Below, piece after piece: positions 44,231-52,813 of a stretch of 64,000 bases of DNA; positions within the stretch are counted from its first letter, which is position 1; every line of letters starts with the position of its first letter. Source of the DNA: Labedella phragmitis (GTDB taxonomy: Bacteria > Actinomycetota > Actinomycetes > Actinomycetales > Microbacteriaceae); assembly GCF_004078635.1 (NCBI RefSeq), contig NZ_RZNB01000002.1, positions 434,001 to 498,000 on the forward strand, written 5' to 3'. The translations under genes and the position numbers were made by a program. The notes under the pieces are model-generated. The model was not told the DNA's origin. It made no database searches and saw only the letters and a program-made list of their open reading frames with translations.

Positions 44231-44305
44231 TAGGGCGGGTGGGACTCGAACCCACGCATGACGGTGTTATGAGCACCGAGCCTTAACCAACTTGGCGACC
44301 GCCCC
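44231..44305 (-). tRNA. tRNA with CAT anticodon (elongator Met or lysidine-type Ile)
   Basis: The minus strand folds as a cloverleaf: acceptor GGGGCGG with CCGCCCT (last pair G-U), D arm GCC/GGC, anticodon stem CGGTG/CACCG around loop CTCATAA, T arm GTGGG-TTCGAGT-CCCAC. The anticodon is CAT. It lacks the initiator features (no C1-A72 mismatch, no three G-C pairs in the anticodon stem), so it is elongator Met or Ile2. CCA is not encoded. Confidence 0.85.
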
Positions 44306-44388
44306 GCATCGAGATTACCGGCAACGCGGTCTCTGCGGCGAGAAGACGCTCCAGGAGGGGCGGATCAGGAGGATGTCCGGTCGGTCGG

Positions 44389-45651
44389 TCAGGCGTCGTC
44401 GCGCGCGGGCTCGGCCGGGATCTCCGACACCGGGTCCATGACGGGCTTCCCGCGGTACAGACGCTCGAACGTCGAGAGCGTGCGGTTGATGTCGTGCGCC
44501 TGGATGAGCCGGAGTGATTCGTTCTTCATGGCGTCGAGGCGATCGCCGTCGGCCTCGAAGACGTCCGTGAGTCGAGCCGCGAGTTCGTCGACATCGCCCG
44601 GCGTGAAGAGGAAGCCGTTCGCACCGTCGTGCACGAGGTGGGGAAGAGCCATCGCATCGGCGGCGACGACGGGCAGGCCGGAAGCCATGGCCTCCATGGT
44701 CGCGATCGACTGCAGCTCCGCGATCGACGGCATCGCGAAGACGGTCGCACGCGTGTAGCTCTCGCGCAGCTCCTCCTCGGTGACGTACCCGCTGAAATCG
44801 ACCCGATCGGCCAGACCGAGCTGCTCGGCGAGCAGCTCCAGGTTGCGCTTCTGGTCGCCGCCTCCCACGATCGTGAGCTTCGCGTCGAGGTGCTGCGGAA
44901 GCCTGCCGAGCGCTCGGATGAGCACATCGATCTGCTTCTCGCCCGTGACACGGCCGACGAAGAGGATGCGGTTCTCCGTGCGGGGGGTGAAGCTCGGCGT
45001 GTAGAGCTCGGCATCGATGCCGCACGAGATGGGGTGCACGCCGGACAGACCCGTGTTCTTCTCGAGGAAGTCGGCGGCCCGACGGGTCGGGGTCGTGACC
45101 GCTTCGGCGAGGCTCAGGATCTTCTTCGTCTGGCCCCATGCCCAACGGAGCAGCGCCCCGCGGGTCCACTTCGGGACGACCGTGAACTCGATCATGTTCT
45201 CGGGCATGATGTGATTCGTCGCGATGACCCGAATGCCCCGCTTCGCCGCTTGGACACTCAGGCCCCGGCCCACGATGAGGTGCGAGTTGGAGTGCACCAC
45301 GTCGGGCTTGACCTCGTCGAGGATTCGAGCGGCGTGGCGCTGGATGACGACGGGGAGTGCGAAGCGCAGCCAGTCGTGGGGCAGCCACCGGATGCTGAAG
45401 AGCCGGTGGACCGTCATGGTCGCGCCGTCGTGGGTCTCCTGCCACGTTCCGTTCTTGCGTGAGGCTGCGGGAGCGACGATATGGACGGTGTGGCCGCGCC
45501 GGACGAGACCGGCGGCGAGGCGCTCGACGAATCGGGCTGCGCCGTTGACGTTCGGGGGAAAGGTGTCGGCGCCGATCACGATGGTGAGGGGCTTCTCGAC
45601 CGCCTCACCGGGGGTCGCCGGGGACGGACTCGAACTCGGGGAGTCGGACAA
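44389..45651 (-). CDS. GT4-family glycosyltransferase
   Basis: A 420-residue GT-B enzyme. The N-terminal domain (GADTFPPNVNGAARFVERLA; PDVVHSNSHLIVGRG) and the C-terminal nucleotide-sugar domain (NRILFVGRVTGEKQIDVLIR; FAMPSIAELQSIATMEAMAS with the second Glu of the GT4 EX7E motif) are intact. The overall form resembles actinobacterial mannosyltransferases of the PimB/MgtA kind, but the acceptor cannot be told. The nearest transporter, a DMT-type gene, follows the upstream intergenic repeats. Confidence 0.85.
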   Translation of the reverse strand: MSDSPSSSPSPATPGEAVEKPLTIVIGADTFPPNVNGAARFVERLAAGLVRRGHTVHIVAPAASRKNGTWQETHDGATMTVHRLFSIRWLPHDWLRFALPVVIQRHAARILDEVKPDVVHSNSHLIVGRGLSVQAAKRGIRVIATNHIMPENMIEFTVVPKWTRGALLRWAWGQTKKILSLAEAVTTPTRRAADFLEKNTGLSGVHPISCGIDAELYTPSFTPRTENRILFVGRVTGEKQIDVLIRALGRLPQHLDAKLTIVGGGDQKRNLELLAEQLGLADRVDFSGYVTEEELRESYTRATVFAMPSIAELQSIATMEAMASGLPVVAADAMALPHLVHDGANGFLFTPGDVDELAARLTDVFEADGDRLDAMKNESLRLIQAHDINRTLSTFERLYRGKPVMDPVSEIPAEPARDDA

Positions 45652-45761
45652 GATGAGGTGTTCCTCCGGTGTCGGCCGGCGTGCTGCGGGTGGGTCCGCC
45701 GACGGTGTCAGGCGCTGCCGGTCTTCGGTCGGATCAGTCTAACCGGCGGAGTCCGCGGTGC

Positions 45762-45807
45762 GTCGAGCGGCGCGCCCAGTCGAGGTCGAGCGGCGCGCCC
45801 AGTCGAG
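45762..45807. repeat. Perfect 23-bp tandem duplication
   Basis: Two exact head-to-tail copies, 45762-45784 and 45785-45807, in the intergenic space between the DMT gene stop and the glycosyltransferase start. Each copy begins GTCGAGCGGC and ends CAGTCGAG. Confidence 0.95.
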
Positions 45808-45816
45808 TGAGCGCGA

Positions 45817-46743
45817 TCAGGTCTGCAGTTGCGGGTGGTGTCGCGCGAGCTGGAAGACGCCCCAGACCGCGAGGAGCCCCGCCGCGATGAAGCCGAGGAC
45901 GGCCCAGAGCGGAGCCCCGGCCGCTTCGCCGAGGACGACGATCCCGATCCCGATCGCGACCATCGGGTCGATGACGGTGAGGCCCGCGATGACGAGGTCC
46001 GGCGGTCCCGACGAGTAGGCGTTCTGGACGAAGTAGGCACCGAGCGCGGTGCCGACGAGCAGCGCGACGCCGCACAGGATCGTGAGCCACTCGACGTTGC
46101 CGTTCTGGACGCGGTTGATGATGACCTTCGCGAGCGTCGCGACGAAGCCGTAGATGAAGCCGGCGGCGATGATGAAGAAGACCGCTCGCGTACGGTGGCG
46201 GCCGATCGCGAAAGCCGCGCCGAAGAACACGAGCACAACGGCGAGCAACCCGAGGATGACGACGAGGTTCGCGTCGGTCACGGCCTTCTCCCCCGCCACG
46301 AGTGCTGCGACGGTGACGAACAGCCCGACGCCGCCGACACACGCGACGACCGCTCGGACGGACGCACGGTTCAGACGGACGCCGTGCGTCCTCGCGTTGA
46401 TGATCGCGGTGAGAACGAGGGCGATCGCGCCGAGCGGTTGCACGATGATGAGGGGGGAGAAGGCCAGGGCACCGAGCTGGAACACGATCGCGAGCCCGAG
46501 CATGAGGGTGCCGAGTACCCAGGAAGGCCGAGTCAGGAGAGCGGTCAGCTGGCGGACGCTCAACCCGGAGGTCGACGGGGCTCCGCTCGCCTCGACCTTC
46601 GTCACCCCGCGATGCTGGAGCTGAGCACCCACGGAGAGGAAGACGGCGCCGATGACGGCGAGAGGGATCCCGGCGAGCTGCATGGGGTCTCTGACGAAGT
46701 CGTTCGTGATGTCGGAGAGGTCGTCGAGCGGGGCGAGAAACAC
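45817..46743 (-). CDS. DMT-superfamily (EamA/NIPA-like) transporter
   Basis: About 308 residues with nine or ten predicted membrane helices, beginning GIPLAVIGAVFLSVGAQLQH and including PLGAIALVLTAIINARTHG. The fold and length fit DMT exporters or NIPA-like proteins; substrate unknown. GTG at 46743 is used; ATG at 46683, at the start of the first helix, is an alternative. Divergent from def by 42 bp. Confidence 0.82.
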   Translation of the reverse strand: MFLAPLDDLSDITNDFVRDPMQLAGIPLAVIGAVFLSVGAQLQHRGVTKVEASGAPSTSGLSVRQLTALLTRPSWVLGTLMLGLAIVFQLGALAFSPLIIVQPLGAIALVLTAIINARTHGVRLNRASVRAVVACVGGVGLFVTVAALVAGEKAVTDANLVVILGLLAVVLVFFGAAFAIGRHRTRAVFFIIAAGFIYGFVATLAKVIINRVQNGNVEWLTILCGVALLVGTALGAYFVQNAYSSGPPDLVIAGLTVIDPMVAIGIGIVVLGEAAGAPLWAVLGFIAAGLLAVWGVFQLARHHPQLQT

Positions 46744-46785
46744 CCCCAGAGCCTACCCGCGGCCCTCGCCCGTTAGGCTCAACGA

Positions 46786-47352
46786 ATGGCCGTTCTCCCG
46801 ATTCTCATCTCCGGTGACCCCGTCCTCCACTCCCCCGCTTCGCCCGTCGAAACCGTCGACGACGATCTCCGCCGGCTCGTCGCCGACATGTTCGAGACGA
46901 TGGACGCCGCCCCGGGAGTCGGCCTCGCGGCGCCCCAGGTGGGGGTGCCGCTCCGACTGTTCGTCTACGGCTACGCCGACGACGAGGGCAATCCGTGGCG
47001 CGGCGTCGTCATCAACCCGGAGCTGCTCGTCTCTCCGACCGAACCCGGTGACCCAGACGAGGACGAGGAGTCGGAGGGGTGCTTGTCCTTCCCGGGTGAG
47101 CGCTTCCCGCTCCGTCGCTCGGACCGCGCGGTCGTGACGGGCACCGATCTCGAGGGGGCTCCCGTGCGCCTCGACGTGCGCGGATGGCGAGCGCGCATCC
47201 TGCAGCACGAGTACGACCACCTCGACGGCACCCTCTACGTGGATCGGCTCCAGCACGCGTACCAGCGGACGGCCGACAAGATCGAACGGAAGCGAGGCTG
47301 GGGCAAGCCCGGCCTCGCTTGGCAACCCGGAGTCGACGACCTCGACGCGTGA
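46786..47352 (+). CDS. def: Peptide deformylase
   Basis: A 188-residue metalloenzyme that removes the formyl group from nascent proteins. The three family motifs are intact: GVGLAAPQ, EGCLS (Cys ligand) and QHEYDHLDG (His ligands and catalytic Glu). A short acidic insert (GDPDEDEESE) precedes motif 2. Cytosolic. It ends 48 bases before a strong hairpin. Confidence 0.96.
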   Translation: MAVLPILISGDPVLHSPASPVETVDDDLRRLVADMFETMDAAPGVGLAAPQVGVPLRLFVYGYADDEGNPWRGVVINPELLVSPTEPGDPDEDEESEGCLSFPGERFPLRRSDRAVVTGTDLEGAPVRLDVRGWRARILQHEYDHLDGTLYVDRLQHAYQRTADKIERKRGWGKPGLAWQPGVDDLDA

Positions 47353-47400
47353 GGCCCGGCGACGTTCTCCCTCGACACGGAGACCGTCAGGACGGTGACA

Positions 47401-47438
47401 TGCAGAAAGGCCCCCGCGTGAGCGGGGGCCTTTCTGCA
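47401..47438. terminator. Bidirectional terminator between def and tRNA-Asn
   Basis: A perfect 17-bp stem (47401-47417 with 47422-47438) and a GTGA loop, in the convergent interval. One arm is TGCAGAAAGGCCCCCGC; T runs flank the stem as CTTTCTGCATT. Confidence 0.92.
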
Positions 47439-47441
47439 TTG

Positions 47442-47514
47442 CTCCTCGACTTGGACTCGAACCAAGAACCTATCGGTTAACAGCCGATTGCTCTGCCAAT
47501 TGAGCTATCGAGGA
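47442..47514 (-). tRNA. tRNA-Asn (GTT)
   Basis: The minus strand gives a cloverleaf of 73 bases: acceptor TCCTCGA/TCGAGGA, D arm with AGCTCAATTGGCAGAGCA, anticodon stem-loop CGGCTGTTAACCG with GTT, and T arm CTTGG-TTCGAGT-CCAAG. The discriminator is G, as usual for tRNA-Asn. Confidence 0.97.
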
Positions 47515-47534
47515 TCATCCGTGAGGACTCGACT

Positions 47535-47562
47535 ACTCTAGCAAAACTTCGGTGGAGTCCAA
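47535..47562 (-). promoter_or_regulatory. Promoter of tRNA-Asn
   Basis: TTGGAC (47557-47562), a 16-base spacer and TAGAGT (47535-47540) on the minus strand, 20 bases before the tRNA 5' end. The -35 partly overlaps the approach to the stop of the upstream ABC gene. Confidence 0.6.
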
Positions 47563-47563
47563 A

Positions 47564-48421
47564 TCACGCCGGCGACCGACGAGCGGCGCCACCGCCCTCC
47601 CTCTGCGACGGCGCGACGGCGTGAGCGAGCGCGGTCAGATAGGGATGCTCGGCAGACTCGAGCAGCCCGTCGACGGAGCCCACGCCGACGACGCTCCCCG
47701 CGTGCAACGCGAGGACACGCCCGCCGACGGCCCGCAGCAGACCGATGTCGTGCGTGACGAAAACGGCGGCGAAGCGGCCGGCATCGCGCCTGCGCTCGAC
47801 GACCTCGGCCACGGCGGATCGGACGGAGATGTCGATCCCCGCCGTCGGTTCGTCGGCGATCAGGATCTGCGGGTCGAGGGCGAGGGAGCGAGCGATGGCG
47901 ACCCGTTGTCGCTGACCCGCCGAAAGCTCGTACGGGTACTTCGACATCGTCCCGAGAGGCAGCATCAGCTCGTCGAGGAGGGTCGCTACGCGGACGTCGA
48001 GCTTCCGACGGTCGGAGCGGCGATCGCGCTCGAGGATCGGAGCAGCCACGATCTCGGCGACGGTGCGTTCGGCGTCGAGAGTGTCGGCGGCGTCCTGCCG
48101 GAGGAAAGCGACGTCGAAGTCGAACACGGGGAGGGATCGTCGGCGCAGGGACCGGACGGCCCTGCCGTTCACTCGGATGGTGCCCCCCACGATCGAGGGA
48201 GCCACGTTCTGACCGGCCGGCCGCACGTGGTCGGCCGCGAGCACGCGAGCGACCGTGGACTTGCCGGACCCCGACTCCCCCATGAGCCCGAGCACCTCGC
48301 CCCAATCGACGGAGAACGAGACGCCGTCGACGGCGCGGTGGGCTCCGCTGATGCCGTGGGCGGGGAAGTCGACGCTCACATCGTCGGCGACGATGGCGCG
48401 GGAGTCAGGAGAAGCTGTCAC
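47564..48421 (-). CDS. Lone ABC transporter ATP-binding protein (peptide/Ni type, DppF-like)
   Basis: A 285-residue ATPase: Walker A GESGSGKST near residue 48, Q-loop FLRQDAADTL, signature ELSAGQRQRVA, Walker B ILIADEPTAGID, and His switch FVTHDIG. The GxxSG-xx-GEVLGLMGESGSGKST pattern and C-terminal region resemble the C-terminal half of Dpp/Opp ATPases. No permease, substrate-binding protein or partner ATPase is nearby. GTG at 48421 has AGGA about 8 bases upstream; ATG at 48430 lacks a well-spaced site. Either a stand-alone subunit or the survivor of a dissolved transporter operon. Confidence 0.8.
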   Translation of the reverse strand: MTASPDSRAIVADDVSVDFPAHGISGAHRAVDGVSFSVDWGEVLGLMGESGSGKSTVARVLAADHVRPAGQNVAPSIVGGTIRVNGRAVRSLRRRSLPVFDFDVAFLRQDAADTLDAERTVAEIVAAPILERDRRSDRRKLDVRVATLLDELMLPLGTMSKYPYELSAGQRQRVAIARSLALDPQILIADEPTAGIDISVRSAVAEVVERRRDAGRFAAVFVTHDIGLLRAVGGRVLALHAGSVVGVGSVDGLLESAEHPYLTALAHAVAPSQREGGGAARRSPA

Positions 48422-48454
48422 ACGGTCCATCCTGCACCGACACGGCCGCTCGCG

Positions 48455-50308
48455 TCACGCCGCGCCGCTCTGCAGGCGTCGCCGTTCGTCACCGATCGCG
48501 ACGAGTCGGCGCTGCAGTTCGCGCGAGGCGTCGCGGTCGTTCGGATCGCTGCGCTGGATCATCCGGCGCAGTTCCGCCTCTCGCTGGAGCAGATCCCGCT
48601 CGATGAGCGAGATCGTGATGCCGCGGACGTAACCGCTCAGCCGTTCCCCGTCTCGCTGCGGGATGGGGGCGACCGCGAGTTGCCGCACGAAGGGGCGGAA
48701 AAGCTCCGGGAGGGCGTCGCCCACCCGCAGGAACCACTCCGGGCTCCCGAACACGTCCATGCTCGCGGCGAGAGCGTCGCGCACGAGCGCGAGGGTCGGA
48801 TTGTCCACTCGAGCGTGGATGGCCGAATCGACGAGGTCGCGGCCGACGAGATCAGGGTGCTGCACGATCGCCATGAGTGCGTCGCGCTCGAGCCTCGTGG
48901 CGGGATCGGCGGGAAGATCGCGCAGCGACGCGGCCCGCTCGGCCACCGGGGCGACCTCGAGCGGTGCGCGCGTGTCGGACGGCGACGAGCGGCGTGATGC
49001 CGCCGTGACCGCACGAGCCACCTCGTCGAGGTCCATACCGAGACGGCCGGCGAGCACGCGCGTGTAGCCCGGTCGGATGGAGGGGTCGCGGATGTCCGCG
49101 ACGATCGGCGCCGCCTTCCGGAGAGCCGAGACGCGCCCCTCGACGGTGTCGAGGTCGAAGCCCGCGAGCGTCTGCCGGATCACGAACTCGAACATCGGCT
49201 CCTTGGCGTCGATGAGACCGCGGACGGCGTCATCGCCGTGGGCGAGCCGCAGATCGCAGGGATCGAGACCGTCGCGGCCGATCGCGACGTAGGTCTGCGC
49301 GGCGAACCGCTTCTCCTCGCTGAACGCCCGGAGCGCGGCCTTCTGACCCGCGGCGTCCGGATCGAAGGTGAAGATGACCTCTCCCCCCGTCGAGTCGTCG
49401 CCCATGACGCGGCGCAGCACCTTGATGTGATCGACGCCGAAAGACGTTCCGCACGTCGCGACGGCCGTGCCGACACCCGCGAGGTGTGCGGCCATCACGT
49501 CGGTGTAGCCCTCGACGACGACGACCCGATGACCGCGGGAGATCTCCCGCTTCGCCAGGTCGAGCCCGTAGAGGACCTGTGCCTTGTGGTAGACGGGCGT
49601 CTCCGGCGTGTTGAGGTACTTCGGCCCTTTGTCGTCCTCGAGGAGCCGGCGGGCGCCGAACCCGACGGTCTGCCCCGTCACGTCGCGGATCGGCCACACG
49701 AGTCGGCCTCTGAAGCGGTCGTAGGCCCCCCGGTCGCTCACGGACACGAGGCCCGACGCGTTGATCTCGTCGCGCGTGAATCCGCGTCCCGTGAGCATCT
49801 TCGTGAGCTGATCCCAGCTCTGCGGGGCGAACCCGACACCGAATCGGGCGGCGGCGTCCGCGTCGAAGCCGCGTTCCCCGAGGAATCGACGGCCCGGCTC
49901 AGCCGCGGCCGTGTGAAGCTGCTCCTGGAACCACTGCTCGGCCGCCTGGTTCGCGGCCAGGAGGCGTGCGCGATTCGGCCCGTCCGTGTCCGGTCCGCCC
50001 CCGTCCTCATACGTGAGCGTGAAGCCGATACGGCCGGCGAGCCGCTCGACCGCCTCGGTGAAGGTCACGTGGTCGATTTTGCGCAGGAACGAGATGACGT
50101 CACCCGATTCGCCGCAGCCGAAACAGTGGTAGAAGCCCACCTGGGGGCGGACGTGGAAGCTCGGGCTGCGTTCGTCGTGGAAGGGGCACAGTCCCTTGAG
50201 CGAACCGACTCCGGCGCTCTTCAGGCTGACGTGATCACCGACGATGTCGGCGATGTTCGTGCGCGACTTGACCTCGTCGATGTCGCTCTGTCGAATCCGC
50301 CCCGCCAT
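48455..50308 (-). CDS. dnaG: DNA primase DnaG
   Basis: A 617-residue primase. The N-terminal zinc-binding CHC2 motif is CPFHDERSPSFH with CFGCGESGD, the TOPRIM core carries VVVEGYTDVMAAH and the acidic EVIFTFDPDAAG, and the C-terminal helicase-interaction domain ends in RDASRELQRRLVAIGDERRR. It makes RNA primers at the fork. It is followed upstream on the same strand by dgt (9 bp), which begins the dusB-dgt-dnaG run. Confidence 0.96.
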   Translation of the reverse strand: MAGRIRQSDIDEVKSRTNIADIVGDHVSLKSAGVGSLKGLCPFHDERSPSFHVRPQVGFYHCFGCGESGDVISFLRKIDHVTFTEAVERLAGRIGFTLTYEDGGGPDTDGPNRARLLAANQAAEQWFQEQLHTAAAEPGRRFLGERGFDADAAARFGVGFAPQSWDQLTKMLTGRGFTRDEINASGLVSVSDRGAYDRFRGRLVWPIRDVTGQTVGFGARRLLEDDKGPKYLNTPETPVYHKAQVLYGLDLAKREISRGHRVVVVEGYTDVMAAHLAGVGTAVATCGTSFGVDHIKVLRRVMGDDSTGGEVIFTFDPDAAGQKAALRAFSEEKRFAAQTYVAIGRDGLDPCDLRLAHGDDAVRGLIDAKEPMFEFVIRQTLAGFDLDTVEGRVSALRKAAPIVADIRDPSIRPGYTRVLAGRLGMDLDEVARAVTAASRRSSPSDTRAPLEVAPVAERAASLRDLPADPATRLERDALMAIVQHPDLVGRDLVDSAIHARVDNPTLALVRDALAASMDVFGSPEWFLRVGDALPELFRPFVRQLAVAPIPQRDGERLSGYVRGITISLIERDLLQREAELRRMIQRSDPNDRDASRELQRRLVAIGDERRRLQSGAA

Positions 50309-50317
50309 AGTCGAATT

Positions 50318-51613
50318 CTAGCCGCGCGAGAGGTCGCCCGGTCCCGATGCCGCCGTCCCCAGTGGACGTCCGCGTTCGATCCACGCGATGACCGCCTGGT
50401 CGGTGAGGCTCGCGACCTGATCCACGACCACGCGGCGCCGCGCCGTGTCGTCGGGGGCGAGTTCCCACTCGTGACGGTGTCCCGTGTCGAGACCCGCTCC
50501 CCCGGTGTCGTAGAGCGCATCGGCGATCGTCGCGAGCATCTCTCGCTGCTGGGCGTACACGGGTTGCCGAGGCTCGCTCGTCATGACGTACGCACCGACG
50601 ACGCCCTTGAGGACGGCGATCTCGGCCGCGATCTCGTCCGGCACCACGACATCGGCACCGAAGCGCGCGATCGACTCCTGCGGGAAGGCGGCTCGCGTCG
50701 CGGAGACGGCGGACCCCGCGAACCGGCCGATCATCTGGCTCGTGAAGTTCTTGAGCTTCGCGAGGTCACGGCGTGACGCGTCCCAGCTCGTGACCCAGAC
50801 GGAGAAGCCCGCGAGCCGGTCGAACGCGGCGGCGAGCTCATCGGTCGAGAAGCGGGGGCCGTTCCAGTCCCGGATCGCGAGGATGAGGGCGTCGTGCCCG
50901 GCCCTCGCGTTGAGGAACGCCGGGTCGATGAACTGACCGACGACCGCGTCCTCGAAGTCGTGGACCGAGTAGGCGATGTCGTCGGACAGGTCCATGACCT
51001 GGGCCTCGACGGAGGGCTTGCGCTCGGGTGCTCCGATGCGCACCCATTCGAACGCCTCGCGGTCGTCCTCGTAGAACCCGAACTTCTCGCGCCCGCCGGG
51101 CTCGAGCACCGGAGCCGACGCCGACCACGGGTACTTGCAGCTCGCGTCGATGCTCGCACGCGTGAGGTTGAGACCGTAGCTGCGGTCATCGGGTCCGAAC
51201 ACCTTCGGCTCGAGCCGAGTCAGGATGCGCAGGGTCTGGGCGTTTCCCTCGAAGCCGCCGACGTCACGAGCCCATTCGGAGAGAGCACGTTCGCCGTTGT
51301 GCCCGAAAGGCGGGTGGCCGAGGTCGTGGGCGAGGCACGCGGTGTCGACGATGTCGGGGTCGAGTCCGAGGCTCGTCGCGAGTTCGCGGCCGACCTGCGC
51401 GACCTCGAGCGAGTGCGTGAGCCGGTTGCGGGCGAAGTCGAGCCCCGCCGTCGGAGACAGGACCTGCGTCTTGGCTGCGAGCCGACGGAGCGAACTGGAG
51501 TGGAGCAGCCGCGCCCGGTCGCGGGCGAAGTCGCTGCGGCGCGACGAGTGGTCCTCTGGCAACCAGCGCTCGCTGTCGAAAGCGCTGTACTGCCCTGTCG
51601 TGTCAGCCGCCAC
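50318..51613 (-). CDS. dgt: Deoxyguanosinetriphosphate triphosphohydrolase-like protein
   Basis: A 431-residue HD-domain protein. The HD metal motifs are RLTHSLEVAQVGRE and CLAHDLGHPPFGHNGE, with DLSDDIAYSVHDFEDA as the later ligand segment. It hydrolyses dNTPs to deoxynucleoside and triphosphate. The 3' end of the preceding dusB overlaps its first 11 bases. Placement beside dnaG is conserved in actinobacteria. Confidence 0.93.
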   Translation of the reverse strand: MAADTTGQYSAFDSERWLPEDHSSRRSDFARDRARLLHSSSLRRLAAKTQVLSPTAGLDFARNRLTHSLEVAQVGRELATSLGLDPDIVDTACLAHDLGHPPFGHNGERALSEWARDVGGFEGNAQTLRILTRLEPKVFGPDDRSYGLNLTRASIDASCKYPWSASAPVLEPGGREKFGFYEDDREAFEWVRIGAPERKPSVEAQVMDLSDDIAYSVHDFEDAVVGQFIDPAFLNARAGHDALILAIRDWNGPRFSTDELAAAFDRLAGFSVWVTSWDASRRDLAKLKNFTSQMIGRFAGSAVSATRAAFPQESIARFGADVVVPDEIAAEIAVLKGVVGAYVMTSEPRQPVYAQQREMLATIADALYDTGGAGLDTGHRHEWELAPDDTARRRVVVDQVASLTDQAVIAWIERGRPLGTAASGPGDLSRG

Positions 51614-52778
51614 TCGTGTCGAGCTCCGCCTCGGTGAGGTTCGTGGCCTCCTGGACGTCGAGGGAGCGTGAGGAGAGCCAGTTCTCCGGCAGAACGGGCC
51701 GCTTCGGCGTCCCCGCGCGACCGCGGGGCCCCTCGGCGTCGGCGCCGGGGTACGGGGCGTCGAGCGGGAGCGAGGCGATGAGCTCGTCGAGCTGGTCGAG
51801 CGACTCGACGAGGGCGAAGCGCGTCCGGAGATCTCCTCCGACGGGGTAGCCCTTGAAGTACCACGCCACGTGCTTGCGGATGTCGCGGCAGCCGCGTTCC
51901 TCGCTCTCGAAGAACTCCGCGAGCAGCTCGGCGTGACGACGGAACGTCGCGGCGACGTCGGCGAGCGACGGATGGTGGCGCTCGTCGGATCCGGCGAAGG
52001 CGGCGGCGAGGTCGCCGAACAACCACGGCCGACCGAGGCAGCCGCGGCCGACGACGACCCCGTCGCATCCCGTCTGCTCCATCATCGCGACGGCGTCCTC
52101 GCCCGACCAGATGTCGCCGTTGCCGAGGACGGGGACGGAGCCGATCGTCTCCTTGAGCGTCGCGATGGCGTCCCAATCGGCCTGACCGGAGTAGAACTCG
52201 CTCGCCGTGCGCGCGTGGAGCGCGATGCTCGCGACTCCCGCGCCCTCGGCGATACGACCGGCCTCGAGATACGTCAGGTGATCGGGGTCGATGCCCTTGC
52301 GCATCTTGATCGTGAGAGGGACGTCGCCTGCCGCCTCGACGGCGTTCTCGACGATCGCTCGGAACAGGTCGAGCTTCCATGGCAGCGCCGCTCCCCCGCC
52401 CTTCCGCGTGACCTTCGGAACGGGGCAACCGAAGTTGAGGTCGATGTGGTCGGCACGGTCTTCGGCGACGAGGATCGTCACGGCCTCTCGGACCGTCGTC
52501 GGGTCGACGCCGTAGAGCTGGATGCTCCGAGGCGTTTCGGACTCGTGGTGCGTGATGAGACGCATCGTCTCGGGGGTTCGCTCGACGAGGGCGCGAGACG
52601 TGATCATCTCGCTCACGTAGAGCCCCGCTCCGAATTCGCGGCAGAGCCGACGGAACGCCGTGTTCGTGATACCCGCCATCGGTGCGAGCACGACAGGGGT
52701 GTCGAGCTGCAACGGCCCGATGCGGAGCGCCGATCGCCCGCGCGCGGTCGGCCGCTCGCTTATCGTTGAAGTCGTCAT
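51603..52778 (-). CDS. dusB: tRNA dihydrouridine synthase DusB
   Basis: A 391-residue FMN enzyme. Family motifs: VVLAPMAGITNTAFRRLCRE at the N-terminus, the catalytic Cys in LNFGCPVPKVTRKGGGAAL, RKGIDPDHLTYLE, and VVVGRGCLGRPWLF. It reduces uridines in tRNA. ATG at 52778 precedes a short variable segment. Divergent from the YbaK gene (35 bp). First gene of dusB-dgt-dnaG. Confidence 0.94.
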   Translation of the reverse strand: MTTSTISERPTARGRSALRIGPLQLDTPVVLAPMAGITNTAFRRLCREFGAGLYVSEMITSRALVERTPETMRLITHHESETPRSIQLYGVDPTTVREAVTILVAEDRADHIDLNFGCPVPKVTRKGGGAALPWKLDLFRAIVENAVEAAGDVPLTIKMRKGIDPDHLTYLEAGRIAEGAGVASIALHARTASEFYSGQADWDAIATLKETIGSVPVLGNGDIWSGEDAVAMMEQTGCDGVVVGRGCLGRPWLFGDLAAAFAGSDERHHPSLADVAATFRRHAELLAEFFESEERGCRDIRKHVAWYFKGYPVGGDLRTRFALVESLDQLDELIASLPLDAPYPGADAEGPRGRAGTPKRPVLPENWLSSRSLDVQEATNLTEAELDTSGG

Positions 52779-52813
52779 GTCCGTCCCATTCTCCCAGATC
52801 GGAGCGCACCAAT

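Noticed and set aside
45762-45807. CRISPR array (short perfect repeats here and at 55895)
   Set aside because: Two abutting copies with no spacers and no cas genes; simple tandem duplications.
47401-47514. tRNA-Asn as an attachment site for an integrated element
   Set aside because: No integrase, direct repeat of the tRNA end or foreign composition is seen nearby.
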